A DNA stretch of 64,000 nucleotides from Levilactobacillus wangkuiensis (GTDB lineage Bacteria > Bacillota > Bacilli > Lactobacillales > Lactobacillaceae), in the NCBI RefSeq assembly GCF_016861605.1, contig NZ_BOLM01000009.1, forward strand, positions 1-64,000, read 5' to 3'. Position numbers and translations under genes: made by a program. A model generated the notes under the pieces. The model saw nothing but the letters and a program-made list of their open reading frames with translations. It ran no database searches and was not told where the DNA came from. Of this stretch, positions 26,696 through 35,411 are shown in pieces (within the stretch, counting starts at the first letter, position 1; each line of letters opens with the position of its first letter).

Positions 26696-28327
26696 TTATT
26701 CAGCGTCGTACAGCTTAGCAACTTGGTCCTGAACCTGTTTGTGGCCCAAGAATTCGTCGTAAGTCGTGTCGGCTCGGTCAACGATGCCCTTTGGTGACAC
26801 CTCAATGATGCGGTTGGCAATCGTTTGAATGAACTCGTGGTCATGGGAAGTAAACAGGATACTGCCACTGAACCCAACCAGACTGTCGTTCAACGCGGTG
26901 ATGGATTCCAAGTCCAAATGGTTGGTTGGATCATCCAGCAACAGCACGTTGGCCTTGCTCAACATCATCTTGGAAAGCATGGCCCGAACTTTTTCGCCCC
27001 CGGACATCACGTCAACTTCACGGTTCACGTCGTCTCCAGAGAACAGCATCTTTCCTAAGAACCCACGGAGGAAGGTGTTGTCACTTTCTTCCTTGGAAGC
27101 AAACTGACGTAACCAGTCGATCACCGTCATTTGGTTTTCGGCAAAGTAGTCGTTCACGTTCTTTGGTAGGTAGGTCGTGCTGGTCGTTTGACCCCAGACC
27201 ACGTTACCGCTGTCTGGTTCCATTTCGCCGGCAACGATTTGCATCAACGTCGTGGTCGTCACGTCATTACGGCTGATAAAGGCGGTCTTCTCGCCCGGCC
27301 GTAACGTGAAGCTCACGTCGTTTAAAATCGTCACGCCATCGATGGCCTTGGACACGTGTTCCAGGCGCACCAGGTCGTTCCCCAATTCACGTTCTGGATT
27401 GAACTTGATGAAGGGGTACTTCCGTGAGGATGGTTTGATGTCATCCAGCGTGATTTTTTCCAGTTGCTTCTTCCGCGACGTTGCCTGCTTAGATTTCGAG
27501 GCGTTGGCACTGAACCGGGCCACGAATTCTTGCAGCTGCTTGATTTGGTCGGCCTTCTTAGCGTTGGCGTTGGCCTTCAATTGGGCGGCCAATTCGCTAG
27601 ATTCCATCCAGAAGTCGTAGTTCCCAACGAACAGCGTAATCTTCCCAAAGTCCACGTCACACATGTGCGTGCAGACCTGGTTCAAGAAATGCCGGTCATG
27701 GGAAACAACGATGACGGTGTTTTCGTAATCAGCCAGGAAGTTTTCCAGCCAGCTAATCGATTGGACATCCAACCCGTTGGTCGGTTCGTCCAACAGTAAA
27801 ACGTCGGGATGACCGAACAAGGCTTGGCCCAACAGGACTTTCACCTTTTGGGGTTCCGTCAGTTCACTCATTGGCACTTGGTGGAGTGATTCGTCGATGC
27901 CCAAAGCCTGTAACATTTGGCTCGCTTCGGCTTCGGCTTCCCAACCGCCCATTTCACCAAATTCACCTTCCAGTTCAGCGGCCCGAATCCCATCTGCGTC
28001 GCTAAAATCTGGTTTCATGTAAATGGCGTTCTTTTCTACCATGATATCGTAAAGTTTCTTGTGGCCTTGAATGACCGTGTCCATGACCAAGTTATCTTCA
28101 AAAGCAAAGTGATCTTGGTTCAAGCTGGACATCCGCTCGTTTGGTCCCATTGAAACGTTCCCACTAGTTGGCTTTAATTTGCCTTCGATGATTTTCAGGA
28201 ACGTGGACTTCCCAGCGCCGTTAGCGCCAATGACCCCGTAGCAGTTACCTGGGGTGAACTTGAGATTAACATCGTCGTAGAGCTTCCGGTCGGAGAACTG
28301 CATACTGACATTATTGACGGTTAACAT
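26696..28327 (-). CDS. ABC-F family ATPase (YkpA/YbiT-like)
   Basis: A 543-residue cytoplasmic protein with two ABC domains and no membrane part, of the ABC-F class that acts on ribosomes. Domain 1 has a normal Walker A GANGAGKST (about 29-37) but the altered signature MSELTEPQKVKV and Walker B VLLLDEPTNGLD. Domain 2 has a degenerate Walker A, ISRNDVTTTTL, lacking the lysine, with a normal MSGGEKVR and LLLDDPTNHLD. This pattern matches B. subtilis YkpA, not a known antibiotic-resistance ABC-F. The ATG at 28327 follows AGGAGG. Confidence 0.92.
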   Translation of the reverse strand: MLTVNNVSMQFSDRKLYDDVNLKFTPGNCYGVIGANGAGKSTFLKIIEGKLKPTSGNVSMGPNERMSSLNQDHFAFEDNLVMDTVIQGHKKLYDIMVEKNAIYMKPDFSDADGIRAAELEGEFGEMGGWEAEAEASQMLQALGIDESLHQVPMSELTEPQKVKVLLGQALFGHPDVLLLDEPTNGLDVQSISWLENFLADYENTVIVVSHDRHFLNQVCTHMCDVDFGKITLFVGNYDFWMESSELAAQLKANANAKKADQIKQLQEFVARFSANASKSKQATSRKKQLEKITLDDIKPSSRKYPFIKFNPERELGNDLVRLEHVSKAIDGVTILNDVSFTLRPGEKTAFISRNDVTTTTLMQIVAGEMEPDSGNVVWGQTTSTTYLPKNVNDYFAENQMTVIDWLRQFASKEESDNTFLRGFLGKMLFSGDDVNREVDVMSGGEKVRAMLSKMMLSKANVLLLDDPTNHLDLESITALNDSLVGFSGSILFTSHDHEFIQTIANRIIEVSPKGIVDRADTTYDEFLGHKQVQDQVAKLYDAE

Positions 28328-28421
28328 GAACGATACCTCCTGTATTTGCGTGTAAAAAACCAACGTGTCAGGTTAGCGGCGACGTTGGCTTCAACTCATA
28401 TTCGTTATGACATGTTAGCGT

Positions 28422-28450
28422 AGTTTACCATAAATCCTACTGACAAGCAA
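28422..28450 (-). promoter_or_regulatory. ABC-F gene promoter
   Basis: TTGCTT (28445-28450) and TAAACT (28422-28427) with 17 bp spacing on the minus strand. Confidence 0.55.
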
Positions 28451-28494
28451 CGTATCCGCTGGGCTCTTGAACATAAACTCTATGTGGTGGACTA

Positions 28495-28695
28495 GTCCGT
28501 TCCCGGCGGCGGATTCAAGATGCCCTGCTGTGGGGAACGGTTCCAGCCTAAGGAGCGGGCTTCCACCTCGGCTTGAAACCTCACTAAGGTTCGCGAGTTT
28601 CCAAGGCCGTCCCGTGGTCTAAACTGAGAAGCCCCCTCAGTTAAGACCACCGACACAGCTGGTCATCTTGATCCGCCTCTGGTCACTCACATTGT
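28495..28695 (+). repeat. Structured repeat type A, copy A7
   Basis: Full-length, GTTCCCGGCGGCGG to GGTCACTCACATTG. The outer stem CAAGATGCCCTGCTGTG pairs with CACAGCTGGTCATCTTG: the GAT/ATC pairs replace GGT/ACC of other copies. The arm GGTCTAAACTGAG/CTCAGTTAAGACC and a replaced central arm (CTTGAAACC...GAGTTTCCAAG) follow. Confidence 0.88.
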
Positions 28696-28804
28696 CCATG
28701 CAAGCTTATGTTCACCACGGAACGGCCAACACATTTTTCCTTCGCCAGTCAGAAGATTTTTTGCCTCCATGCTTTGATTTTTCAATTTCAAAAATGCGCC
28801 CCAC

Positions 28805-29680
28805 CTACGACCAGGACTGTTCCGCCGCATACTTTTCGCGGTAAGTCTTGGGCGTCATTTGGTAGCGTTGCTTGAAGGTGACGAAGAAGTTTTTTTCCGT
28901 GCGGAACCCGGTCTTCATGGCAATGCTCTGGATAGATTCCTGCGACGTCATTAGGAGCTGGGTGGCGCGTTCCAAACGAATTTGCCCCAGGTAGACCTTG
29001 GGGGAAACTCCCATGTATTCCTTGAAGTAACGGGAAAAGTAAACGCTGGAATAGTTCAGCTGTTCCGCCATTTTGGCAATCGAAACCGCCTCGCCGTAGT
29101 TGTTTTGAATCTCGGTAACGGCTTGACGCAATGGGTCTGGCAACGGCAACTGGTCGCTATTGACTTGTCCGTTAACCGTCAAGTGCTTTAACAACTGACC
29201 CACCAATTGATATTCTGCACCTAAGCTGGCTAGATAGTCTGCACGCTCATCCGGTTCCATCACCGCATTAGTCGCCAGTGTGTGGACCGACCGTGCCAGC
29301 TCCTGATACGGCTCTGCGCGCAGGTCTAAGTCCAATGGCCCCCAAATGGGTAGCTGTTCATTGGCCACCACGTTCCGGAGCCAAGCCTGTGGTAACAGTA
29401 ACGTGATGATTTGATCTTCCTCGTCTAAGAAAGTTTCATAACTGTGGACAACCTCAGAATTGACCACGTACAAGTGTTCCTCGGTCAATTCATACGACGA
29501 GCTCCCGATATGTACGGTGCCCGGGTGTCCCCGATAGGCATAGGCCAATTCAACGGCTTGGTGCCAATGTGGCAAAACCATTTTCGGTCCACCGGTGCCG
29601 TGCGAAATCACCCGCAGTGGCAATACAGTAGTAAAATCTAAACGTTCATGATACGGCCGTGGCATTCCAGATACCCCCAT
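28805..29680 (-). CDS. AraC-family transcriptional regulator
   Basis: A 291-residue activator-type protein with an N-terminal cupin sensing domain (PHWHQAVELAYAYRG near residue 37, a sugar-binding-like fold) and a C-terminal pair of AraC helix-turn-helices (ISIAKMAEQLNYSSVYFSRYF and SIQSIAMKTGFRTEKNFFVTFKQ). The layout resembles sugar-operon regulators, but no sugar genes are adjacent. The ATG at 29680 was chosen for AAAGGA 5 bp upstream. It is divergent from the structured RNA locus. Confidence 0.9.
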   Translation of the reverse strand: MGVSGMPRPYHERLDFTTVLPLRVISHGTGGPKMVLPHWHQAVELAYAYRGHPGTVHIGSSSYELTEEHLYVVNSEVVHSYETFLDEEDQIITLLLPQAWLRNVVANEQLPIWGPLDLDLRAEPYQELARSVHTLATNAVMEPDERADYLASLGAEYQLVGQLLKHLTVNGQVNSDQLPLPDPLRQAVTEIQNNYGEAVSIAKMAEQLNYSSVYFSRYFKEYMGVSPKVYLGQIRLERATQLLMTSQESIQSIAMKTGFRTEKNFFVTFKQRYQMTPKTYREKYAAEQSWS

Positions 29681-29814
29681 TTCTGTCCTTTCGGCTGAGA
29701 TATACCAATTTAACGTACTCTTTACACATAAGCATACCACGTCCGAAGAGAATAAGGTTAAATTTAGTAATCCAATCATCAGATTACGGGATTATAGATT
29801 TGTGTTCCCCCCGA

Positions 29815-30164
29815 TATAATGAACTTGTAACATCCGGATGGGCGTTAAAAAGTCTTGTATCTGACCATTGACCGGATTCGATGATTATCGGTTTAGTATT
29901 TAAGGGGAAATACCTAACCGACCGTCCACCCACCTGGAATGATTTGGGCCGTAACCAAATCATTCTCCTATAGAAAATCAGACCGCAAAGTTCCGTCGTT
30001 GTGGGGGCAACGGCCGAACCGGCAACACTTCCAACGTGTTCGTCTGATTTTCCCAGTCGTTTCTGGGGGGAAACGACCGAGAAAATCACCAGTAGGATAG
30101 GTATTGGCCACCGGAGTCTTTGGGGGAAACAGTAAAGCCACGTCTTGGGGGACGTGGCTTTTTT
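29815..30164 (+). ncRNA. Candidate free-standing structured RNA
   Basis: A TATAAT (29815-29820) precedes about 340 nt of dense pairing that ends in a strong terminator (30134-30164). Stems seen: ATCCGG/CCGGAT (29832-29877); GTATTT/AAATAC (29890-29919); AATGATTTGG/CCAAATCATT (29938-29964); GAAAATCAGAC/GTCTGATTTTC (29973-30052) enclosing CGTTG/CAACG; GTCGTTT/AAACGAC (30056-30077). Four hairpin loops hold runs of 4-6 G (29904, 30003, 30065, 30147), and a fifth run at 30122 lies in a weakly paired stretch. No convincing reading frame is present. It does not match tmRNA, RNase P RNA, SRP RNA or 6S RNA by features I know. The -35 box is weak. Confidence 0.65.
30134..30164 (+). terminator. Terminator of the candidate RNA
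   Basis: AAAGCCACGTC pairs with GACGTGGCTTT around a TTGGGG loop, followed by six T's. Confidence 0.92.
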
Positions 30165-30196
30165 GCGTTTTGGACTAGCGAAAATGGGTGGCGATT

Positions 30197-30256
30197 GTCG
30201 TTCCCGGCGGTGGGCTCAAGATGCCCCGCTGTGATTCGCCTCTGGTCACTAACATT
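30197..30256 (+). repeat. Type A repeat remnant, A8
   Basis: The 5' end GTTCCCGGCGGTGGGCTCAAG and ATGCCCCGCTGTG is joined directly to the 3' end CGCCTCTGGTCACTAAC; the whole core is missing. Confidence 0.8.
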
Positions 30257-30354
30257 GCACACCTATTCTTGCTAGCCACACGACTTCTGACAGCTTATAA
30301 CTATGATTCCCCTGTCCTAAGCATATTGCTAAGACTTGCTAACTATGCCATTCA

Positions 30355-30384
30355 AAAAGGTCAATCCACAATCGGATTGACCTT
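30355..30384 (-). terminator. Terminator
   Basis: AAAGGTCAATCC pairs with GGATTGACCTTT, with T-runs on either side; it sits just downstream of the broken MFS gene. Confidence 0.88.
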
Positions 30385-30392
30385 TACTTTAT

Positions 30393-31592
30393 CTATTCTG
30401 TTGATTGGTTCGGTCGCAAACTTTCCGGCCGTTTCAGTAGGAATGCCATTAAGTAGGAGACAATCAGGAAACCAGCCACGACCAGGTATGGCACGTGCGT
30501 GTTCCAGTCGAGGAGCATCCCCGACATGATTGGCCCAACGATGTTCCCGATACTGGTCAGAGACATGTTCAGCCCGTTGATCAGGCCTTGGTCGGACTCG
30601 CTGGCCTTCGTCAGTAGCGTGGTAATCGCTGGCCGTAAGAGATCGAACGCTGAGAAAATAACCAACGTGGCAATCATGACCTCAATCTTGGTGTGCGCTT
30701 GCGTAATCCAAATCGTACAGATGGCTGCCAAGAAGAAGCACATCCGAATGACCCGGCGCTCGCCAAATTTGCTAACGAGCGTGTCAAACATGGCCACCTG
30801 CAGGAACAGGGAAATCAGTCCGTTTAACGTCAAGACCAACGCAATGTTGCTCAGACTAAAGTTAAACACTTCGTTCACGTAGATGCTGTAGATACTTTCA
30901 AACCCTTGCAGGCCAAAGGAGGAGACCAAGATCATCGTAAATAAGATGATGATGGGCACCGTCCAAAACGCCCGGGTCATGGGGTGAGCGGAAGGCTGCG
31001 CGTCCACCGCTGGTTCCTCAACGACGCGGTTGGTTTCGACGTCATTTGGCAAGAGGCTAATCAGGACGACGGCACTGATCAGGCCTAACGCACCGGCCAC
31101 CCAAAACGGCGTCTTGTAACTGATACCGGCTAAGATTCCCCCGATACCAGGGCCTAAGATCAGGCCCCCACTAAAGGCCGCCGACAACCAGCCGATAACC
31201 TTGGCCCGTTGCCGTTTCGTGGTAATGTCGGACGCTAACGCCATCGCGGTTGGCACAACCATCGCGGCGGACAGGCCCCCAATCAGTCGGGAGATGTCGA
31301 AGACCTACAGGTAGTTGGTCAGGGCAAACAGGACTTCGGAGACCATGAATAAAATCAGGCCCGCCGTCAGAACTGGCTTCCGACCAATCCGATCGGACAA
31401 TCGCCCAATCAGGGGTGACGCCACGAACTGGGCGAAGGCAAACAGGGCATTCATAATCCCCATGTCGGTTGCGGTTAAATGTAACTCGGTTTTCAAGAAT
31501 GGCATGACCGGAATGATCAAACTGATTCCTAAACACACTAGAAATTCACTAAAGATTAAGATAAAAATGGCCCGTTTCGTTTTTTTCGTCAC
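30393..31592 (-). pseudogene. MFS efflux gene split by an amber codon
   Basis: A 399-codon major facilitator gene of the drug-efflux type. From a GTG at 31592 (AAGGGGTGAG upstream) it codes for the N-terminal helices, including the GRLSDRIGRKPVL loop between helices 2 and 3, up to LFALTNYL. There a TAG at 31305-31307 interrupts the frame; the frame then continues unchanged (VFDISRLIGGLSAAMVVPTAMAL) to the normal C-terminus at 30393. A single CAG-to-TAG change would explain it. Both parts otherwise look intact, so the mutation is recent or the codon is sometimes read through. Confidence 0.88.
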
Positions 31593-31711
31593 GGTGGCTC
31601 ACCCCTTCTCTGAGATTTTGACAACAATATTATAATAATAACAATATTTAATGACAGTTGTCTAATCTTACGCTCAAAGAATAACGGGTGCAACCTTTAT
31701 TTTATGAATGT

Positions 31712-31892
31712 TTGCAACGCCTACCGGGTGGTGAAAATGAGATTGGAACGCGGTGGGCAGGACGTTCAGAGCCAAAGTGCGGTCTCTGAACTCGCTTTGA
31801 GCCTCAAAGGTCGAGTCTCAAAGTCGCCATTTGCTAGGCTCTGCCCAGCAAATCCCACGGCTGAACTCATTTTCACCACCCTCCCGGCTAAC
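31712..31892 (+). repeat. Structured repeat type B, copy B3
   Basis: The outer stem pairs GGTGGTGAAAATGAG (31727-31741) with CTCATTTTCACCACC (31866-31880). Inner arms are CTTTGAGCC/GTCTCAAAG, CAGAG/CTCTG and ATTTGCT/AGCAAAT. It lies in reverse orientation relative to B1, B2 and B5. Confidence 0.85.
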
Positions 31893-31969
31893 ATTGATTT
31901 ACCCCAGTAGCCGATTGCCACCGTTCAATTCAGAAAAAATCAGATTTTCTAAGTTGTCTAGCTGCTCCA

Positions 31970-32845
31970 TTACCCCAGTGCCTTAGCCCAACGTTGGTAG
32001 TTCGCCGCGAAGACACTGTCGCGGGCGTAGACCACGTCCAAGTCGTGTAACAGGTGACCGGCCGGTAAAGGTAGGACCTTCAGCTGTCCACTGGTCAACT
32101 CGTCAGCCACGACCGAGCGGTAGACAAAACTGATGCCCGCGCCTCGTAGTAGCAATTGCCGGATAGCCGCTGGATTATTGACGGTAATCAACTGACTGAA
32201 TTCAGCTAATGTGACGTTGGCCGCCTGAGCCAGACTGATCAGGATTTCCCGGCTGCCGGACCCCTCTTCCCGGACTAGTAGTGGATATGCCGTGAGGTCG
32301 TGCCAGCTCACGGCCGACTGCTGGGTGACGGGTTGATCTGCGGCAATGACCCCCACGAAGGGTTCCTCCCGAACAATTTGATAGTCGTAGCGGGTCTTGT
32401 CAAAGTTCCCTTCAATTAAGGCAAAGTCGCTGGTCCCCTCATCGATGGCCGTCAACGCCGCCTGCGTATTGGTCACCTGACAGGTCACTTGCCGGTAATC
32501 CGCTTGCTCTTGTAGCAGCCGAATCAATTGGGGTGCGAGAAATTCACTCAGCGAAAGGGTCGTACTAAAGGTGAGTTGCCGTTGCGCCTGCGGATGCTGG
32601 AGACTGGCAACGACCTTGCCCGCCTGTACCTGGACCCGCTGCACAAAGGCGGCCAGCTCTTGTCCCGCTGGCGTAATGGTCAAATGTGGCCGTTCGTAGT
32701 GCACCAACTCCACGTTTAGTTCCGTCTCCAAACTTTTGATCTGTTGCGATACGGCCGGTTGCGTAATAAATAACTGCCGCGCCGTTTGCGTATACGATTT
32801 AGTCTGCACCAGAACTAATAACGTTTGATAGCGATTATCTAACAT
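31970..32845 (-). CDS. LysR-family transcriptional regulator
   Basis: A 291-residue LysR regulator: N-terminal helix-turn-helix (LVQTKSYTQTARQLFITQPAVSQQIKSLE, about 11-39) and a periplasmic-binding-like effector domain (about 88-290) with PLLVREEGSGSREIL. The neighbouring divergent gene encodes a YeiH-type exporter, and YeiE/YeiH pairing is common, so it probably controls that gene. A type A repeat lies in the space between them. The ATG follows TTGGAGGTG. Confidence 0.92.
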   Translation of the reverse strand: MLDNRYQTLLVLVQTKSYTQTARQLFITQPAVSQQIKSLETELNVELVHYERPHLTITPAGQELAAFVQRVQVQAGKVVASLQHPQAQRQLTFSTTLSLSEFLAPQLIRLLQEQADYRQVTCQVTNTQAALTAIDEGTSDFALIEGNFDKTRYDYQIVREEPFVGVIAADQPVTQQSAVSWHDLTAYPLLVREEGSGSREILISLAQAANVTLAEFSQLITVNNPAAIRQLLLRGAGISFVYRSVVADELTSGQLKVLPLPAGHLLHDLDVVYARDSVFAANYQRWAKALG

Positions 32846-33017
32846 CAGAACACCTCCAAGTTGCCTTTATTATAAGTTGAATTTATAGCGTTATTAAATA
32901 TCACAATTTTATCTTATAACGAGTTTCCAGTAAACTATTACTTGCTTAATAAGAACGGCAATCCAGCCGAAACCGGCGATAGGATTGCCTTAACGATAGC
33001 TACATAATTTGCAGCCG

Positions 33018-33206
33018 TGAGTGACCAGAGGCGGATCAAGGTGACCAGCTGTGTCGATGGCCTTAGCTGAGTGAATTTCTCAGCTTAGACCATGGGGCGA
33101 CCTTGGAGACTGGTGGTTTCCCAGGCTCCAAGGCGAGCTGAAGGACCGCTCCTCAGGCCGTAAGCGTCCCCCACAGCAGGGCGCCTTGAATCCGCCGTCG
33201 GGAACG
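33018..33206 (-). repeat. Structured repeat type A, copy A9
   Basis: Full-length, in reverse orientation: GTGACCAGAGGC to GCCGTCGGGAAC. The outer stem CAAGGTGACCAGCTGTG faces CACAGCAGGGCGCCTTG. The arm CCTTAGCTGAG/CTCAGCTTAGACC and a changed arm CCTTGGAGAC/GGCTCCAAGG (others have CTTTGAG/CTCAAAG) follow. It ends only about 35 bp before the yeiH start, so it is probably in that leader. Confidence 0.88.
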
Positions 33207-33241
33207 CACACTTGCAAACCATATTTGAGGAGGAGTTTCAT

Positions 33242-34273
33242 TTGGATATTCGAGCAACGATGGCGACGCGCAGCTTCTGGGGTGCCGCCGGCCTAACCTT
33301 AATCTGCGCCGTCGCCGGCAGTGAGCTGGCCCAACTGCCTTACCTGAACTTAGTCGGTGCCCTGGTCATCGCCCTCCTGCTGGGCATGGCGCTCCAACTA
33401 GCACCGCGTGCGGTCAACGCCAATCGCGCCGGTATTGGTTTCATCAGTAATAAATTTCTGCGTTTAGGGATTATTCTCTTAGGGTTCAAATTGAACCTGA
33501 TTCAACTCGCTCAAGCTGGCGTCAAGACGATTACCCTGGCCGCCGTCGTGGTCACCGGGATGGTGCTTCTAACCTACAACCTCAGCCGTAAGCTCGGCGT
33601 CGACCGGGAGTTGGCAATTCTCACCGCTACTGGGACCAGCATCTGTGGGGCCGCCGCCGTGATGGGCGTGTCACCGCAAATCAAGGTGAGTCCAGAGAAG
33701 GCCGAACGTCAACGTGAAAATGAAGTTCTGGCCGTAGCCATCGTCGCTATTTTAGGAACGGTCTTTACCCTGATTGAAATCGGGTTGAAACCCCTGCTCC
33801 ACCTGACTGCCGTCCAATTCGGCGTCATGACAGGAGGATCACTGCACGAAATTGCCCACGCCGTTGCGGCCGGGAGTGCGGGTGGTCCGGTCAGTTTAGA
33901 CACGGCCATCATTACCAAGTTATCACGGGTCCTATTGCTGGCACCCGCCGCCCTCATCATTGGCTGGTGGTACCAAAAGCAAGCGGCCGGCACCACGACC
34001 AATGACGGCCCCACCAAGCTGCCAATTCCTTGGTTTATGGCCGGCTTCCTATTGACCAGTGTCATCGGCACCTGGATTCCGTTGGGCACCGCTGCGTTAG
34101 CCGCCTTGGTCAAATTGGCCTACATCTTCTTGGGCATGGCCATGGCTGCCCTGGGTATGAGCGTCAACTTCCGCGTCATTTTCCAGCGCGGGGGCAACGC
34201 CTTCCTCGCAGCCACACTGTCGTCCGTCGTCCTGTTAACCGGTGTGACGATCGCCAGCAAATTGTTCTTCTAG
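33242..34273 (+). CDS. YeiH/UPF0324 family putative sulfate exporter
   Basis: A 343-residue membrane protein with about ten helices of the YeiH (putative sulfate exporter, UPF0324) family. Family segments are FLRLGIILLGFKLNL, LTATGTSICGAAAVMGVSP and GGSLHEIAHAVAAG. I chose the TTG at 33242-33244 because GAGGAGGAG is 6 bp upstream; the next ATG is six codons later. The transported substrate is not proved. Divergent from the LysR gene that probably regulates it. Confidence 0.9.
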   Translation: MDIRATMATRSFWGAAGLTLICAVAGSELAQLPYLNLVGALVIALLLGMALQLAPRAVNANRAGIGFISNKFLRLGIILLGFKLNLIQLAQAGVKTITLAAVVVTGMVLLTYNLSRKLGVDRELAILTATGTSICGAAAVMGVSPQIKVSPEKAERQRENEVLAVAIVAILGTVFTLIEIGLKPLLHLTAVQFGVMTGGSLHEIAHAVAAGSAGGPVSLDTAIITKLSRVLLLAPAALIIGWWYQKQAAGTTTNDGPTKLPIPWFMAGFLLTSVIGTWIPLGTAALAALVKLAYIFLGMAMAALGMSVNFRVIFQRGGNAFLAATLSSVVLLTGVTIASKLFF

Positions 34274-34299
34274 CCACTTTTTTACCTGACAACACAATT

Positions 34300-34337
34300 A
34301 AAGCGACGCCCACTAAATTGCGGGTGTCGCTTTTTTT
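34300..34337. terminator. Terminator between yeiH-like gene and cadD
   Basis: AAAGCGACGCCC pairs with GGGTGTCGCTTTTTTT between convergent genes. Confidence 0.9.
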
Positions 34338-34356
34338 CATGAAGGCTGTTCCGCTA

Positions 34357-34959
34357 TCACAGGGCTAACAAATGCTGGAACGTCCCACTGTCCCATAGAA
34401 TGTACAGCCCAATCAGGATGTACACGGCAATCGTGATGTAGCGCCCTTCCTTTTCCAAAACCTCTGCCACCTTGGGCAGACAGGCCAAACGATACCCGAT
34501 TTCCCAGAAAATCACGACCATCACCGCAAACGTCAGCAAGATTAGCGGTATCGTGGCTGGCGCGACCGTGGTGAAGAGTGGCACATAAATGCCCACGTTA
34601 TCCGCGCCACAGGTTGCCATGGTAATCAACGCGACACTGCCAATCAGACGTTTCGGATCAGCGACCTTGGCCGCGATGGCGTCGGTATCATCGTCATCCC
34701 CGGCCACCCAGAGCTTGATTCCCAAGAAAATTGGAATCAATCCCAGAAAACCCAATAACCACGGTGCGGGCACGAAACCCAGAAAAAACGCGATGGCTAA
34801 CGAGCTCCCGACCAGCACAATTGTCCCTAAAAAATCCCCGATTAGGACCAGCCAGCGGTCTTGGTGCTTTACGCGGCCGAAGATTACCATTAGAATAATT
34901 AAGTAGTCTAACCCGGTGGAGATGTACGCCGTCACCCCGGTTAAAATCGTCTTCATCAT
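34357..34959 (-). CDS. cadD: CadD-family cadmium resistance transporter
   Basis: A 200-residue membrane protein with five to six helices, typical of CadD/CadD-like exporters of cadmium. Family segments are TAYISTGLDYLIILM and the GDFLGTIVLVGSSL helix, and the conserved ATCGADNVGIYVPLF stretch (about 113-127) with its cysteine. A cytoplasmic acidic loop DDDDTDA lies near 88-94. It is divergent from an ArsR regulator with an inverted repeat between them, the usual cadD/cadX arrangement. AAGGGG precedes the ATG. Confidence 0.93.
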   Translation of the reverse strand: MMKTILTGVTAYISTGLDYLIILMVIFGRVKHQDRWLVLIGDFLGTIVLVGSSLAIAFFLGFVPAPWLLGFLGLIPIFLGIKLWVAGDDDDTDAIAAKVADPKRLIGSVALITMATCGADNVGIYVPLFTTVAPATIPLILLTFAVMVVIFWEIGYRLACLPKVAEVLEKEGRYITIAVYILIGLYILWDSGTFQHLLAL

Positions 34960-34975
34960 GAACTCATCCCCTTAC

Positions 34976-34999
34976 ACATGTTATCTGTAACATATGTTA
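34976..34999. promoter_or_regulatory. Operator between cadD and arsR
   Basis: ATGTTA (34978-34983) and TAACAT (34988-34993) form an inverted repeat that runs into the palindrome AACATATGTT (34989-34998). Nested palindromes of this type are bound by ArsR/CadX repressors, so metal-induced divergent control is likely. Confidence 0.7.
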
Positions 35000-35030
35000 T
35001 CACGTTCATATGAAAGGAGCAAGCTTTTTC

Positions 35031-35369
35031 ATGGCAGATATTACCGAAAATGTGCATTTAATCACTGAACCCGCACTTGGCGCATCCCAGGACATTTTTA
35101 AATTATTAAGCAATACGACCCGTTTGCAAATTCTCTACTTACTGGAACAACAGGAACTCAATGTCAGCGAGCTCAGTACCCTACTGGGAGCGGAACAATC
35201 CGTGGTCTCCCACCAGTTGGCCATGCTTAAAAAGGAACAGTTAGTCTCCTCACGTCGCGTGGGCAAACAGAGTTTTTACCAACTCGATGACCCGCATATT
35301 TTAGATATCGTTAACGAAACCCTGGCGCACGTGGATCACGTGTTGCGCGGGAAAACGCATGGTCATTAA
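35031..35369 (+). CDS. ArsR/SmtB-family metal-sensing repressor
   Basis: A 112-residue winged-helix repressor. The core runs [52 protein letters not shown], with the ArsR HTH at about residues 42-64. The C-terminal [24 protein letters not shown] carries several histidines and an aspartate at positions like the alpha-5 metal site; no ELCV-type cysteine site is present. The ATG at 35031 is preceded by AAAGGAG. It presumably represses cadD and itself until metal binds. Confidence 0.92.
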   Translation: MADITENVHLITEPALGASQDIFKLLSNTTRLQILYLLEQQELNVSELSTLLGAEQSVVSHQLAMLKKEQLVSSRRVGKQSFYQLDDPHILDIVNETLAHVDHVLRGKTHGH

Positions 35370-35404
35370 AACCGTTTGGAATGGACGTTCCAAACGGTTT
35401 TTTG
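35368..35404 (+). terminator. arsR terminator
   Basis: AACCGTTTGGAA pairs with TTCCAAACGGTT and is followed by a T-run; it overlaps the end of arsR. Confidence 0.92.
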
Positions 35405-35411
35405 TTTGCGA

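Noticed and set aside
29784-30089. 101-codon frame on the minus strand within the structured RNA locus
   Set aside because: Its composition is not protein-like, it lacks a ribosome binding site, and it overlaps the RNA promoter and stems on the opposite strand.
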